NCBI RefSeq assembly: GCF_025548535.1 | Contig: NZ_JAJLQW010000001.1 | Location: 1,178,001-1,242,000, forward strand | Direction of reading: 5' to 3' | Length of the DNA stretch: 64,000 nucleotides | From: Undibacterium sp. Jales W-56 | Lineage (GTDB): Bacteria; Pseudomonadota; Gammaproteobacteria; Burkholderiales; Burkholderiaceae_D | In this document: piece by piece, positions 45,370 through 56,465 of the stretch | How the letters are laid out: each line of letters opens with the position of its first letter | Position numbering within the stretch: the first letter of the stretch is position 1 | Made by a program: the position numbers and the translations under genes | The notes under the pieces: generated by a model | Told to the model about the DNA's origin: nothing | Database searches by the model: none | Seen by the model: the letters and a program-made list of their open reading frames with translations, nothing else

Positions 45370-46235
45370 GCTCGCCTCATTACGTCATCAAAAGACTGAC
45401 CACTCAACTTAAGCCCAATCCAGACTAATAGACTGGATAAACTCAGTAAGATAAAAGCAAGCGCGGCGCCTTGCGGCCAATTAAAGCGGGTAATGAACTG
45501 TGTATAAATTTGTTCAGTGAACCACATTGAATTTTTTCCGCCAAGCAGCACCGGTGTCAGGTAATTACCTAAGGTAAGCATGAATACCATGATACTGCCG
45601 GCAGCAATCCCCGGCGCTGCATGAGGAATCACGATTTGACGCAGTATATTGAAACGGTTTCCACCGAGATCATAGGCAGCTTCAACCAGGCTGTCGTCTA
45701 AAGTTTCCAGTGCATTGATTAAAGGTACAAGCATAAATAAAAGCGATGAATACACCAAACCGAGTAGCACCGTTCCATCGGCGTATAAAAGTTCAACAGG
45801 CTGCTCAGTGACGCCCAATTTATATAAAATCTGGGGGATTACGCCATTGCTGCGAAGTAGAATAATCCAGCCTAATGTTCTGACCATTTCACTGACCCAG
45901 AACGGTAAAACGACAATCGTCATCAAAAACAATTTTGAGCGATTTTTAGCAATTTTTGCGATATACCAGGCAACAGGAAAAGCCAGAATGAATGTGAACA
46001 ACGTGGCGATGACAGACATACATGCAGTCCGTAAAAAAGTTCTCCAATATAAAGGCTCATTGAAAAATGTCGCATATTGCTTTATCCCATATTGATATTC
46101 CTGAGGAGCAATTCGCTCCTGCATTGACAGGGTCAGCATTTCAATATGCGGAAAAATGATCAGCATGAACAACCACATCAATGCGGGAACTAACAAAAGC
46201 CAGATGAGTAGGGGAGATGTTTTTTGATTGTTCAT
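45366..46235 (-). CDS. potB: PotB-like polyamine ABC transporter permease
   Basis: A 289-residue permease with six membrane helices. The EAA motif is LVEAAYDLGGNRFNILRQIV (about 190-209), which contacts the ATPase. The N-terminal helix LLVPALMWLFMLIIFPHIEM and WVSEMVRTLGWIILLRSNG are PotB/PotH-like. It lies 14 nt behind potA and overlaps potC by 4 nt in a single operon. Confidence 0.9.
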   Translation of the reverse strand: MNNQKTSPLLIWLLLVPALMWLFMLIIFPHIEMLTLSMQERIAPQEYQYGIKQYATFFNEPLYWRTFLRTACMSVIATLFTFILAFPVAWYIAKIAKNRSKLFLMTIVVLPFWVSEMVRTLGWIILLRSNGVIPQILYKLGVTEQPVELLYADGTVLLGLVYSSLLFMLVPLINALETLDDSLVEAAYDLGGNRFNILRQIVIPHAAPGIAAGSIMVFMLTLGNYLTPVLLGGKNSMWFTEQIYTQFITRFNWPQGAALAFILLSLSSLLVWIGLKLSGQSFDDVMRRA

Positions 46236-46249
46236 TTAAATGCAGATTG

Positions 46250-47368
46250 CTATACCGGAAAAGCCAGAACATGTTCAGCAGATATGCCTAGAAATACTTG
46301 TTCGCCAGGAACAAGTGACATATCTAGCCCGGTATGAGGTAAGGCTACTTTTAAAGAGAGTCCGGTTCCGGAAATATCAACGAATATTGTTGAGTTTGCA
46401 CCATCAAATAAAATGTCGGCAATTTTTCCTGAGAGCTGATTGGCATAATCTTTTGCGAATGCTTTTGTTCTCGATATGTCAATATGTTCCGGACGTAAAA
46501 AAACAGAAATTGGCTGCCTGACGGTTAAGTTGTATGTTGATATCGCTCGTAAGCAAACGCCGGATCCGACATCAATCTTATATTGATCGCCAACTTTCTC
46601 CGACGTGTAGCCAGAAAGACCGTTGTTATTTCCAACAAAACTCGCGACGAATGCTGAATTAGGGCGATAGTACAAATCCTGCGGTGAGCCCAATTGCTCA
46701 AATCGCCCTTTGTTCATGACACCAATGAAGTCGGACATGACTAAGGCCTCCGACTGATCATGGGTAATATAAATAAAAGTCGTACCGATTTCAGCCTGGA
46801 GTTGCTTCAGCTCCAGTTTCATATGCTCTCGTAATTTCAGATCTAAGGCACCTAAGGGCTCATCCAGCAACAACAATGTAGGATCTAAAATCAACGATCG
46901 TGCAATCGCCACCCGCTGTTTTTGCCCGCCAGATAATTGATCTATGCGTTTGTCTGAAGCACCAGGCAGACCTACTCTGCCAAGCATATTTTTGACTTTT
47001 TGAAGAATGTCCGAACGCTTCTCGTTTCTTCTCATTAGGCCGTACGCAACGTTTTCGCCAACAGTCATCATTGGGAATAAGGCAAGGTGCTGGAAGATCA
47101 TATTGACCGGACGCTTGTTTGGAGCAACATCCATCATACTTTTATTGCCGATCAAAATATCACCATGATCCGGCTCAATGAAACCGGCAATCATGCGGAG
47201 CAGCGTAGTCTTGCCACATCCGGAAGGGCCGAGAATAGAGCAAAATGCGCCCTTGGGAACTTCTAGCGAAACCTTATCTACCGCAGTGAATATTTTGCCT
47301 TGGTAAGTATATTGTTTAGTGACATTACGAATGGCTAGATCAATATCTTTGTTTGACGTATTGCTCAT
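46250..47368 (-). CDS. potA: PotA-like polyamine ABC transporter ATPase
   Basis: A 372-residue ATPase. Walker A is LGPSGCGKTTLLRMIAGF (about 43-60), the signature QLSGGQKQRVAIARSL and Walker B LLLLDEPLGALDLKLREHMK. The C-terminal 120 residues form a TOBE-type regulatory domain (ISVFLRPEHIDIS). It energises PotB/PotC. Two further family members, for iron or putrescine, look alike; the PotD-type binding protein upstream supports polyamine. Confidence 0.92.
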   Translation of the reverse strand: MSNTSNKDIDLAIRNVTKQYTYQGKIFTAVDKVSLEVPKGAFCSILGPSGCGKTTLLRMIAGFIEPDHGDILIGNKSMMDVAPNKRPVNMIFQHLALFPMMTVGENVAYGLMRRNEKRSDILQKVKNMLGRVGLPGASDKRIDQLSGGQKQRVAIARSLILDPTLLLLDEPLGALDLKLREHMKLELKQLQAEIGTTFIYITHDQSEALVMSDFIGVMNKGRFEQLGSPQDLYYRPNSAFVASFVGNNNGLSGYTSEKVGDQYKIDVGSGVCLRAISTYNLTVRQPISVFLRPEHIDISRTKAFAKDYANQLSGKIADILFDGANSTIFVDISGTGLSLKVALPHTGLDMSLVPGEQVFLGISAEHVLAFPV

Positions 47369-47449
47369 GTAAGCTTAATAGGGCGATTTAACTGCTAATT
47401 TAAAAATAAAAATCAGGCAAATCCAGGACCGGTTAACAAGCACTGGTAC

Positions 47450-48517
47450 TTAGAAGCTTGCCTTTACCCGGTCAAGAATTTTTCCGTCAATTTCTTCCAG
47501 GCCAGGAGGAATGGATGGATACCATTTGATATTTTTAAAAGCCTCAGGTGAGAATGACTCATTCAGCTGTGACTTCATTTTTGGATCCATAAAATTTTCG
47601 GCGCCTTTAACTGCCGTGAAACTGCCGGCAAGTTTTGCCATTCGGGCGGCAATCTCCGGGCGTGAAACGAAATTAATCCAGGCATAGGCGGCTGCATCAT
47701 TTTTACCTTTTGATGGCAGCGCATAACTGTCGACCCAGCCGAGAGCGCCTGATTTAGGCGCAACGAAACGCAAGAGGGGATTTTCTGCATTTAATTTCCA
47801 GCCACCGCTATCCCACATTTGCGCTGCAACCAGCTCGCCGCTACGGAGATCGTTGAGAAGTTGATCTTTACTTTCCCAAAAATATTTATAATTCTTTTTG
47901 CAGGACATCATTTTTTCACCTGCGGTCTGCATGATCTGCTCGTACTGTTTCGGATTGTTGTACGCCTTGAACGGATCTTGTCCCATTGAAAACGCGATTC
48001 CAATCAAGGTGGGACGCTTCAGCCTGACAGCGACTTTCCCTAAATATTCAGGTTTGCATAAATCGCTATAGTCGGTAATTTTGGCTTTGCTATTTACCAC
48101 AAGTCCATCTGTTCCCCAGAAAAAGGGAACGCCAAAATATTTACCTTTGAACGTAGTGACCTTCTTTGCTGACTCGAGCATTTCTGGCAAAAAATGATCC
48201 GTATTGATTTTGCTAAAATCAATCGGTTTATAAATTCCGAACTCTGATAACGGACCGACAATCCTGTCCTGGCTCGGTTGCACCAGGTCGAACCCGGCAC
48301 CACCGGTTGCGCGCAATTTTGAAATCATCTCTTCATTGTTAGAGATGGTTACTTCAACTGTGATGCCAGTTTCTTTGGTAAATTGTTCGGTAATCTCTCT
48401 TGGCGCATAGTCTGCCCATGTCAGCAGGCGTAATTTTTCCGAAGCTAGACTTAGTTGACATACTAACGAGGACATGAGGATGATTAGGCCTCCGCTTAAT
48501 CTCATTTTCGATATCAT
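47450..48517 (-). CDS. potD: PotD/PotF-like polyamine-binding periplasmic protein
   Basis: A 355-residue solute-binding protein with signal peptide (LIILMSSLVCQLSLAS). Mature protein begins EKLRLLTWADYAPREITEQF, and contains FDLVQPSQDRIVGPL, FFWGTDGLVVNSKA and AQMWDSGGWKLNAE, features of the PotD/PotF class. It delivers spermidine, putrescine or a related cation to PotBC; the ligand is not certain. GAGGGG precedes the ATG. First gene of the potDABC operon, 81 nt before potA. Confidence 0.9.
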   Translation of the reverse strand: MISKMRLSGGLIILMSSLVCQLSLASEKLRLLTWADYAPREITEQFTKETGITVEVTISNNEEMISKLRATGGAGFDLVQPSQDRIVGPLSEFGIYKPIDFSKINTDHFLPEMLESAKKVTTFKGKYFGVPFFWGTDGLVVNSKAKITDYSDLCKPEYLGKVAVRLKRPTLIGIAFSMGQDPFKAYNNPKQYEQIMQTAGEKMMSCKKNYKYFWESKDQLLNDLRSGELVAAQMWDSGGWKLNAENPLLRFVAPKSGALGWVDSYALPSKGKNDAAAYAWINFVSRPEIAARMAKLAGSFTAVKGAENFMDPKMKSQLNESFSPEAFKNIKWYPSIPPGLEEIDGKILDRVKASF

Positions 48518-48670
48518 TTATTTCCCCTCGATTGGCAATAATTTAACCTGCCATCATTTCACAAAGATATGACACTTTAATGACAGTGCCTGTTTCTACA
48601 TCCTCAGCGAAAAGAAATAAGCGGCTGGTGGAGTAGGGCGGGAGAAAGTTATTTGATTGGGAAATTTAAA

Positions 48671-48702
48671 AACAAACCGGAGCAAATTTGCTCCGGTTTG
48701 TT
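48671..48702. terminator. terminator between the TonB receptor gene and potD
   Basis: A perfect 32-nt palindrome: arms AACAAACCGGAGCAAA and its exact complement. On the minus strand it is followed by TTTTTAAATTT. It lies 22 nt beyond the receptor stop and upstream of potD, so it should end or attenuate receptor transcription before the pot operon. Confidence 0.9.
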
Positions 48703-48723
48703 AATCTAAGATTGATACTAACT

Positions 48724-50928
48724 TTATAATTTACCGCTGACCGTCACAAAAAACTGACGCGGCGATCCTGTAAGCAAAGTTTGCTCCGTGCCAGTTGGAT
48801 CCGATTTTGGAAATCCATTAGAACCAAGAGTGCTGAAGTACTGTTTGTTGAGTAAATTTTCGACATTGACCTGTACAGAAAAATCTTTCAAACCGGCGAA
48901 TGATTTCTGTTTATATCCAGCAGACAAATTTGCCAAAACATAGGATGGAACCTGCGCATCATTTGTATAGCTATAGAAGCGCTTATCCGTGAACTTGCCC
49001 CCGATTCTAGAGAACCAGTTCCCAGCCTCATAAGATAACTCGGTTTTCAACATCAGCTTAGGAGAATCAACAACTTGCGTGCCTTCGATGTTAACTACTT
49101 TTCCATTATCTAAATAATTCGATTTATATTTAGAATTATTGTAGGTCAGAGAATTGAACCAAGACCAATCTTTATTCAGAGACCAGAGTGCTGCTGCTTC
49201 AATACCGTTAGTCTCAACTTTTCCGACGTTGACAAATGTACTTGGACAACCAACAATCCCTGCGCAAGTAGCGACGGACAACAGGCGATCCTCAAATTTT
49301 GCATAATATGCAGCGATAGATCCAACGAAACTATCATGCTTAAAACGATAGCCAAGATCAAGGGTGGTCGATGTTTCTGGCTTGATCGATGCAGAGCTTA
49401 GTTTAAATGCAGTTTGTGATTGTGAAAATGGACCAGATACACCTGGCTGAAATGCGCGCATATTCTGGGAAAGACTAGCGAATATTTCGTCGTTTTTGTT
49501 CAAGGCATAATTCAGTCCGAATTGCGGTAATAAAGTCTTTGATGCCACGATCTGGCCTGAGGCCCGAGTGCCAATTAAGCTGGTGGCGTTGATCGTTACT
49601 TTAGGTGTTTTAAATCCAAAATTCAATTTCAAGTCATCCGACATTAAAGACACAGTATCTTGCAGATACAACTGTGTCGTTGTCGTGGTGAAGTCTTGTT
49701 TAAAGCCTGTGCTAGTCGGGTTTTTCAGGAAATAATTCGTATCTCGACCATCAATCACATCATAGAAATTTCTTGTCACCGTATGCAGACTACGTTCAGC
49801 CCAAACGCCGGCATTGATCGAGTGATTGTTCAGATCCCAGGTCAAGTCGCCGATGATGCCATCGCGGCCGATGGAATATTCAGTAGTGCGGATTGCGATA
49901 GGTATGCCATTGGTTGATGCAACATAAGGGGTGTACCAATGTCCTTGTCCCTCATTGGTGTGGTGATAATAAGTTGTTTTGAGATAAGTTGAATTGCCTA
50001 GTTTGTTCTCTAGCGTAGAACCGAATAGGTAGTCTTTACGCAGGCCGCTGGCTGAGTAATATGCATCGTCCAGACTGTTTACTTTGCCTGTATAAATGCC
50101 TTTTGCGGCATTAACAGCGCGCTGCCAATCTGGAGCGTAGTTATCCCAGTCGTATCCAAGACGATTTGTCATTTCAATCGACATGTCCTGGTAATCAGTT
50201 TCGCGACGGTCGGAATAATTAAAGAAAGCGGTAAATTTGTTTTCACCAAAAATATTGACCAATTTGGAGTTAAATTGATCTTGATCTTGTGCGCCAACAC
50301 CTTTTGATTTTTCAGCGCGTTGACGAGTTACGCTCAGGTAGGCCTTGGTGCCGCCTGCGAACAATCCGGTGTCAACTCGTGCAAAAGTTCTGTAAGTGCT
50401 GTTGCTGCCTATTGTTTGCGCTGCGCTAAAACCTGTTTCATCCGTAGGGTTCGATGAAAAAAATTGCACTGTTCCACCCAGATTACTGGTCGAAGCCGTT
50501 CCCACCGCACCGGCACCCTGAGATAAAGTGACGCGACCGATGTTCTCAGATGAAATGGCCCGGCTGATGTGCAAGCCATTATTATTGCCGTAACTCATAT
50601 CTCCGAGCGGCACGTTATCTAATGTAAATCCCATCTGGTTTTGGTTGAATCCGCGCACGCTGAAACGTGTCGACCATTCATATGCGCCAAAAGGATCTGC
50701 CGATTGAAAAGAGACGCCGGGTAATTTATCTAAAGTTTTGAGGGGACTGGAGCCGGGAACTGTTTGAAGTAAATCTGCCTTTGTGACGTCTTGTACCTGG
50801 CGGGTTTTACCACGTCCAAAAATCACAATCTTAGATTGATCATCCTGGGTTTCTTGCGCATATGCAGAAACGCCAAAAGCCTGTAATAAAATCAAACAAA
50901 TAGGGGTGAGTCGAAATTGCGTTGCCAC
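48724..50928 (-). CDS. TonB-dependent outer-membrane receptor
   Basis: A 734-residue receptor starting at GTG, with signal peptide (CLILLQAFGVSAYAQE). Residues about 45-160 form the plug (TVPGSSPLKTLDKLPGVSFQ, FSVRGFNQNQMGFTLDNVP, GTASTSNLGGTVQFFSS). The rest is a 22-strand barrel ending in the expected aromatic-type strand (QFFVTVSGKL; last residue Leu). A TonB box may lie at SKIVIFG. It resembles siderophore/Fe-type receptors in general, but ligand is unknown. It is directly upstream of the potDABC operon on the same strand, separated by a strong terminator. Confidence 0.9.
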   Translation of the reverse strand: MATQFRLTPICLILLQAFGVSAYAQETQDDQSKIVIFGRGKTRQVQDVTKADLLQTVPGSSPLKTLDKLPGVSFQSADPFGAYEWSTRFSVRGFNQNQMGFTLDNVPLGDMSYGNNNGLHISRAISSENIGRVTLSQGAGAVGTASTSNLGGTVQFFSSNPTDETGFSAAQTIGSNSTYRTFARVDTGLFAGGTKAYLSVTRQRAEKSKGVGAQDQDQFNSKLVNIFGENKFTAFFNYSDRRETDYQDMSIEMTNRLGYDWDNYAPDWQRAVNAAKGIYTGKVNSLDDAYYSASGLRKDYLFGSTLENKLGNSTYLKTTYYHHTNEGQGHWYTPYVASTNGIPIAIRTTEYSIGRDGIIGDLTWDLNNHSINAGVWAERSLHTVTRNFYDVIDGRDTNYFLKNPTSTGFKQDFTTTTTQLYLQDTVSLMSDDLKLNFGFKTPKVTINATSLIGTRASGQIVASKTLLPQFGLNYALNKNDEIFASLSQNMRAFQPGVSGPFSQSQTAFKLSSASIKPETSTTLDLGYRFKHDSFVGSIAAYYAKFEDRLLSVATCAGIVGCPSTFVNVGKVETNGIEAAALWSLNKDWSWFNSLTYNNSKYKSNYLDNGKVVNIEGTQVVDSPKLMLKTELSYEAGNWFSRIGGKFTDKRFYSYTNDAQVPSYVLANLSAGYKQKSFAGLKDFSVQVNVENLLNKQYFSTLGSNGFPKSDPTGTEQTLLTGSPRQFFVTVSGKL

Positions 50929-51657
50929 GAGAGGATTCCTTCAAAAAATTTTTGCAAATGTATCGCTTTTCTTATCAAGAAGAAGCGGCCATGAAATAAG
51001 AATTTGGAAATGTAACCAGACGAATATCTAAATTTCTGGCGTGAAGGGTAACGACGCAATATGACTATGAAATGACATCTTCGAACATCAAAAAAATAAC
51101 AACAGACGCAATCAATGTCACACTGGAGACATAATTTTGTAGGCTTTAATATGAGGAATTACTTGGAAAATTCTCAAGTAGCGAATGCAACATGCATATG
51201 CGAGAGTAGGAAGTCATGGGGGAAAATCTGTCTTTAAACAAATTTATTTTTATTCTCATTCCATTTCCATCGATTTTGATACTGTTTGTGTGTGTTTTAT
51301 GTCAGTTTTTTTCTAAAATTTTATAAGGTGTTTAAAATAATCAAGGCTCCAACTAAACTAAGTTAAGCGCATTTCCTTCTATTTGATATTGATTTAATGG
51401 TAAATGTAGGAAAAGAATTAATTGCCCAGGTTGAGAATTTAATCTGCCGAGTATGCTGTTCTGGTAAATTTTATTTCTCCAGTGATACTATTGAGTAATA
51501 AATAAATCGTGCTTCACGAAACAAATAAGAGACAAATTATTCAAACGCGCCACTGGTTTAGATGGCCGTCCAGAGTACCGTCCAGTACAACAATCGGTTT
51601 CAAGAATGCATTCTCCATCGGCATGGCAAATAAATTCTATATTTCATAAAGGGTTAT
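50929..51657. other. 729-nt gene-free region between the divergent TonB receptor and chemoreceptor genes
   Basis: AT-rich. No frame longer than about 60 codons looks coding; a 37-codon minus-strand frame opens near 51261 without support. A 9-bp stem GCTTTTCTT/AAGAAGAAGC (one G-U pair) lies near 50970-50993 in the receptor leader. ATTCTCATT (51252-51260) is one half of a Fur-type site; the other half is not clear. No sigma-28 promoter for the chemoreceptor was found. Confidence 0.4.
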
Positions 51658-53379
51658 ATGAAACTGCTCTCAAACATCAGAATCGGCACCCGTCTGACGC
51701 TTGGCTTTGGCTTGGTACTGTTATTTGCGCTGGGTTTATTGGCTTTGGGAATATTTCGTTTAAGCCAGCAACACGGATCGCTGGACTATATATTCAATAA
51801 TAAAGTTGCCAGTCTGAGCGCTGCGACTGAAATGCGGGAGCAAGGTCGCGCGCTTTCTTTGGTGCTGAGAAAAATGACAGCGCCGACCGATGTGGCAGAG
51901 GCTGAAAGAGAGACTAAAAAATTAGCTCAGATTCTCGAGAATTACAGCAAATCTGAAGATCTCGCGAAAAAACTCATAGAGGGTCAGGAAGGTAAATCGA
52001 CTCTGGCAAAAGCCTTTGAACAAAAGCAAGTTGTGATGTCGCTCGTGAACAAAATTAAATCCTTTGTCGCTGAAGGGAATTATTTTGACGCGGCATCATT
52101 GTTGCAGACTGAGTTCGGAGTGCCGCATGAAAAATGGATGATCGCACTTACCGAGTTGGCACAGCAGCAGAGGGAGGCGATGAAATTAACCTACGACGAA
52201 TCGCAGGTCAATTATCGCGTCTCGATGACGACGATGATTGTGGTCGGTATCATCATCCTTGCCATCGGCATTTTTGCTGCCTGGTATATTACCCGTACCA
52301 TTTCCTTGCCGATTAAACGTGCTGCCAGCGTGGCCGACAATATCGCCAGCGGCGATTTGACGAATGATATTCATATCGATGTCAGCGATGAAATCGGCGA
52401 TCTTTTACAGTCTTTGAAGTTGATGCAAACTAATTTGACCGATACGGTTTCGCAGATTAAGCAGGGAACTGAAACGATCACAGTGGCCTCGCAAGAGATC
52501 GCCTCAGGGAACGCGGATCTCTCAAGCAGGACGGAATCGCAGGCCAGCTCACTGGAAGAGACCGCCAGCTCGATGGAAGAACTCACCAGCACGGTCCGTC
52601 AAAATGCCGACAATGCCAGGCAAGCGAACCAACTGGTGGTCTCCGCCTCCAGTGTTGCAGTCAAAGGCGGCACCGTAGTAGGACAAGTCGTCAGCACCAT
52701 GGGCTCGATCAAAGACAGCTCGCGCAAGATTGTCGACATCATCAGCGTGATCGACAGCATCGCCTTCCAAACCAACATCCTCGCCCTCAACGCCGCGGTA
52801 GAAGCGGCCAGAGCCGGCGAGCAAGGACGCGGTTTTGCCGTCGTCGCCTCCGAAGTGCGCAATCTCGCCCAGCGCAGCGCCAGTGCCGCCAAAGAAATCA
52901 AAGCCCTGATCGACGATTCTGTGGACAAGGTAGAGCAGGGCGGCAAACTGGTCGATGAAGCCGGCAAGACCATGGACGAGATCGTCACCAGCGTCCAGCA
53001 CGTGGCCGACATCATGAGCGAAATCACCGCCGCCAGTCAGGAACAAAGCGCCGGGATTGAGCAAGTCAACCTGGCGATCACCCAGATGGACGAGATGACC
53101 CAGCAAAATGCGGCGCTGGTGGAACAGGCAGCGGCAGCGGCAGAGAGCATGGAAGAGCAGGCCCAGGCTTTGGCGCAAACGGTCAGGATTTTCAAAACAT
53201 CGAATGTGGCGATGGCAGCGCCTGTGATTGTCGCAAAACGTGCAGAAAAAAAACCGCAACAAAAATCATCTCAAGCAAGCAAATTGAAAATTGCAGCGAA
53301 GCCAGCACCCAGTGCCAACCCGGGTCCGGGTAAATCAAGCCGTAGCGAAAAACCAGATACCGATTGGGAGGAGTTCTGA
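51658..53379 (+). CDS. methyl-accepting chemotaxis protein with C-terminal docking pentapeptide
   Basis: A 573-residue class I chemoreceptor. Membrane helix 1 is at about 12-33 and helix 2 at about 187-210, with a four-helix-bundle periplasmic sensor between. HAMP (about 211-265, [20 protein letters not shown]) is followed by the signalling coiled coil with tip [20 protein letters not shown] and flanking methylation helices ([20 protein letters not shown]). A basic, Pro/Ser-rich linker leads to a terminal DWEEF, matching the xWxxF pentapeptide that tethers CheR/CheB. Ligand unknown. A terminator follows. Confidence 0.95.
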   Translation: MKLLSNIRIGTRLTLGFGLVLLFALGLLALGIFRLSQQHGSLDYIFNNKVASLSAATEMREQGRALSLVLRKMTAPTDVAEAERETKKLAQILENYSKSEDLAKKLIEGQEGKSTLAKAFEQKQVVMSLVNKIKSFVAEGNYFDAASLLQTEFGVPHEKWMIALTELAQQQREAMKLTYDESQVNYRVSMTTMIVVGIIILAIGIFAAWYITRTISLPIKRAASVADNIASGDLTNDIHIDVSDEIGDLLQSLKLMQTNLTDTVSQIKQGTETITVASQEIASGNADLSSRTESQASSLEETASSMEELTSTVRQNADNARQANQLVVSASSVAVKGGTVVGQVVSTMGSIKDSSRKIVDIISVIDSIAFQTNILALNAAVEAARAGEQGRGFAVVASEVRNLAQRSASAAKEIKALIDDSVDKVEQGGKLVDEAGKTMDEIVTSVQHVADIMSEITAASQEQSAGIEQVNLAITQMDEMTQQNAALVEQAAAAAESMEEQAQALAQTVRIFKTSNVAMAAPVIVAKRAEKKPQQKSSQASKLKIAAKPAPSANPGPGKSSRSEKPDTDWEEF

Positions 53380-53412
53380 GTTGAGTAGTAATTCAATTCA
53401 AGATTTGATAAC

Positions 53413-53868
53413 TTATCTTCCACACACAAGAGCTGCCTTTTCGGTGGCTCTTTTTACTTTTTGACGGGCTTGCGATTCGGCTTTAGGTTTTGCGTTCGCC
53501 AAATCCTCTTTTACCCACTTTATTTTCAATTGCTGTTCATCGCATTGCTGTTTTTTCTTTGTATTGCGGGCAGCAATGGCTTTCATTTCTGTTTCGTTTT
53601 TATTTTCTGTTTTGTGCCGTGATTGCGCAAGCCGATTTGCCTCAGATTTTTCCTGGGCAGCGATCTCCTTTGCCTTCTGCTCGGAGTAAGGCGGGATGCC
53701 TTGATGCGTAGCCATGATGGCCTGTTTTGCGTTTGCCACACAAGGAGTCTGGCTATAACTGATGCTGCCGTTAACGTCGCATTTATAAGCTTCTGCTTGC
53801 GATGTATTAATGAAGGTAATGATGACTAGCGAGGCAAAAAATACTCTTTGCAGCAAAGCAGGCAGCAT
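53413..53868 (-). CDS. secreted DUF4124 protein
   Basis: A 151-residue protein with signal peptide (VFFASLVIITFINTSQAEA). The short DUF4124 motif follows at once: YKCDVNGSISYSQTPC with two Cys. The C-terminal 90 residues are a Lys/Glu/Gln-rich helix (AKEIAAQEKSEANRLAQSRH), probably coiled. Function unknown; such proteins sit in the periplasm. Convergent with the chemoreceptor gene, whose terminator lies inside its last codons. Confidence 0.85.
   Translation of the reverse strand: MLPALLQRVFFASLVIITFINTSQAEAYKCDVNGSISYSQTPCVANAKQAIMATHQGIPPYSEQKAKEIAAQEKSEANRLAQSRHKTENKNETEMKAIAARNTKKKQQCDEQQLKIKWVKEDLANAKPKAESQARQKVKRATEKAALVCGR
53429..53456 (+). terminator. chemoreceptor terminator embedded in the convergent DUF4124 gene
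   Basis: AGAGCTGCC, loop TTTTC, GGTGGCTCT form a 9-bp stem (two G-U pairs) followed by TTTTTACTTTTT on the plus strand. It lies within the last 15 codons of the DUF4124 gene. Confidence 0.75.
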
Positions 53869-53887
53869 GGCAATTTACTCTTTCTGG

Positions 53888-55294
53888 TTAGAGAATTTTT
53901 CCGGGATTCATCAGGTTTTGCGGATCTAGGGCCGCTTTAATATGACGCATTAATTGTATTTCTAATGGTGATTTATAGCGTAACAATTCTTCTTTTTTGA
54001 GCATGCCTATGCCGTGCTCTGCCGAAATCGAGCCACCAAACCGATGCACATTATCATGCACAATTTGATTGATTGTTGCCTGGTACAGAATGAATGAGCT
54101 ATCAGGCATATCCTTTGGCGGCGACACGTTGTAGTGTAAATTGCCATCGCCAAGGTGACCAAATATCACCATCTGACATCCGATAAAAGCCTCCTGAAGC
54201 AAGGCATTCGTTGATTCTACGAAGCGCGCAATTTCTGAAATCGGAAGAGATACGTCGTGCTTGATATTCTTGCCTTCAGCCGCTTGTGCCATAGAAATAT
54301 GTTCGCGTAAATGCCAGAGCGCCTTTGATTGCTGCAATGAGGTAGCGACTACTGCATCGGTCACAATATGGGATTCCATTGCGCTATTGAGCAGATTCTC
54401 TAAAAGAGTATTTGCATGCGATTCGGACTCATGATCGGATATCTCCAGCAACACATATTCCGGCGATGGTGTCAGCGTCGGTGCGGCTATCTCTGGGAAA
54501 TGCTTGCGAACCAGTTCCACACAAACGGCCGACATCAATTCAAATGCAGTCAGTGTTGCCCCGGCATGCGCCTGAGCGAGTGCCAGCAAAGACAGTGCTG
54601 CATCCGGTGATGTGACGGCGGCCAATGCGGTGACTTGTGCTTTGGGTTGCGGATATAGTTTCAAGACCGCGGCCGTGATAATGCCAAGCGTCCCTTCCGC
54701 GCCAATGTATAGATCACGTAAATCGTATCCGGTATTATCTTTTCTGAGACCGCGCAAGCCATCCCAAATGTCACCGTTGGCAGTGACGACTTCCAGTCCC
54801 AGGCACAATTCGCGGGCATTGCCATATTGCAGTACGCCGGTGCCACCGGCGTTAGTGGAGAGATTGCCGCCTATCGTGCAACTCCCTTCCGATGCCAGGG
54901 ATAATGGAAAGAGACGCTGTATTTGTCCGGCCGCATTTTGTGCTTCTGCCAGCAGGCAGCCTGCTTCAACTGTCAGGGTATTGTTAATGGGATCAATCTG
55001 GCGTATTCGCTTTAAGCGAGTCAGTGACATGACCACCTGTTTGCCGCTCTGGTCCGGCACGCTGCCTAACACCAGACCGGTGTTGCCGCCTTGGGGCACG
55101 ATTGTGACCATGTGAGTATTGCAGAGCCTGACCAGATGGGCGACTTGTTCCGTTGTTCCCGGCCGCAGTATCGCTAAGGCTTTGCCTTTAAAGCGCTTGC
55201 GCCAATCGGTGACATAAGCCTGTCCCTCAGTCTCATTGAGTATGATATTTTCTTTACCAATGACTTGTTCGCACAGGCTCAGGAAATGGTTCAT
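53888..55294 (-). CDS. FAD-binding oxidase, D-2-hydroxyacid dehydrogenase-like (GlcD/D2HGDH type)
   Basis: A 468-residue flavoprotein. The N-terminal PCMH FAD domain (about 35-215) shows VRLCNTHMVTIVPQGGNTGL and GGNLSTNAGGTGVLQYGNAR. The C-terminal substrate domain has IFGHLGDGNLHYNV and GGSISAEHGIGMLKKEELLR, with conserved His residues. The family oxidises D-lactate, glycolate or D-2-hydroxyglutarate; no glcEF genes are beside it, so a single-subunit D-2-hydroxyglutarate or D-lactate dehydrogenase is most likely. The DUF2069 and wrbA genes lie upstream on the same strand, 5 nt away. Confidence 0.92.
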   Translation of the reverse strand: MNHFLSLCEQVIGKENIILNETEGQAYVTDWRKRFKGKALAILRPGTTEQVAHLVRLCNTHMVTIVPQGGNTGLVLGSVPDQSGKQVVMSLTRLKRIRQIDPINNTLTVEAGCLLAEAQNAAGQIQRLFPLSLASEGSCTIGGNLSTNAGGTGVLQYGNARELCLGLEVVTANGDIWDGLRGLRKDNTGYDLRDLYIGAEGTLGIITAAVLKLYPQPKAQVTALAAVTSPDAALSLLALAQAHAGATLTAFELMSAVCVELVRKHFPEIAAPTLTPSPEYVLLEISDHESESHANTLLENLLNSAMESHIVTDAVVATSLQQSKALWHLREHISMAQAAEGKNIKHDVSLPISEIARFVESTNALLQEAFIGCQMVIFGHLGDGNLHYNVSPPKDMPDSSFILYQATINQIVHDNVHRFGGSISAEHGIGMLKKEELLRYKSPLEIQLMRHIKAALDPQNLMNPGKIL

Positions 55295-55299
55295 CGGCT

Positions 55300-56399
<1,100 letters not shown>

Positions 56400-56465
56400 T
56401 TATTGTGTTGTGATTGTGTTGAGACTGTGACCTTATTGATGAGTAAAGTGGGAACAAAGAATTTT

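Noticed and set aside
51245-51265. Fur box for the TonB receptor
   Set aside because: Only one half (ATTCTCATT) is good, and it lies more than 300 nt from the receptor start, so kept only as a note.
52549-53262. 237-codon open frame antisense to the chemoreceptor
   Set aside because: Mirror of the repetitive coiled-coil codons; no independent start signal or motif.
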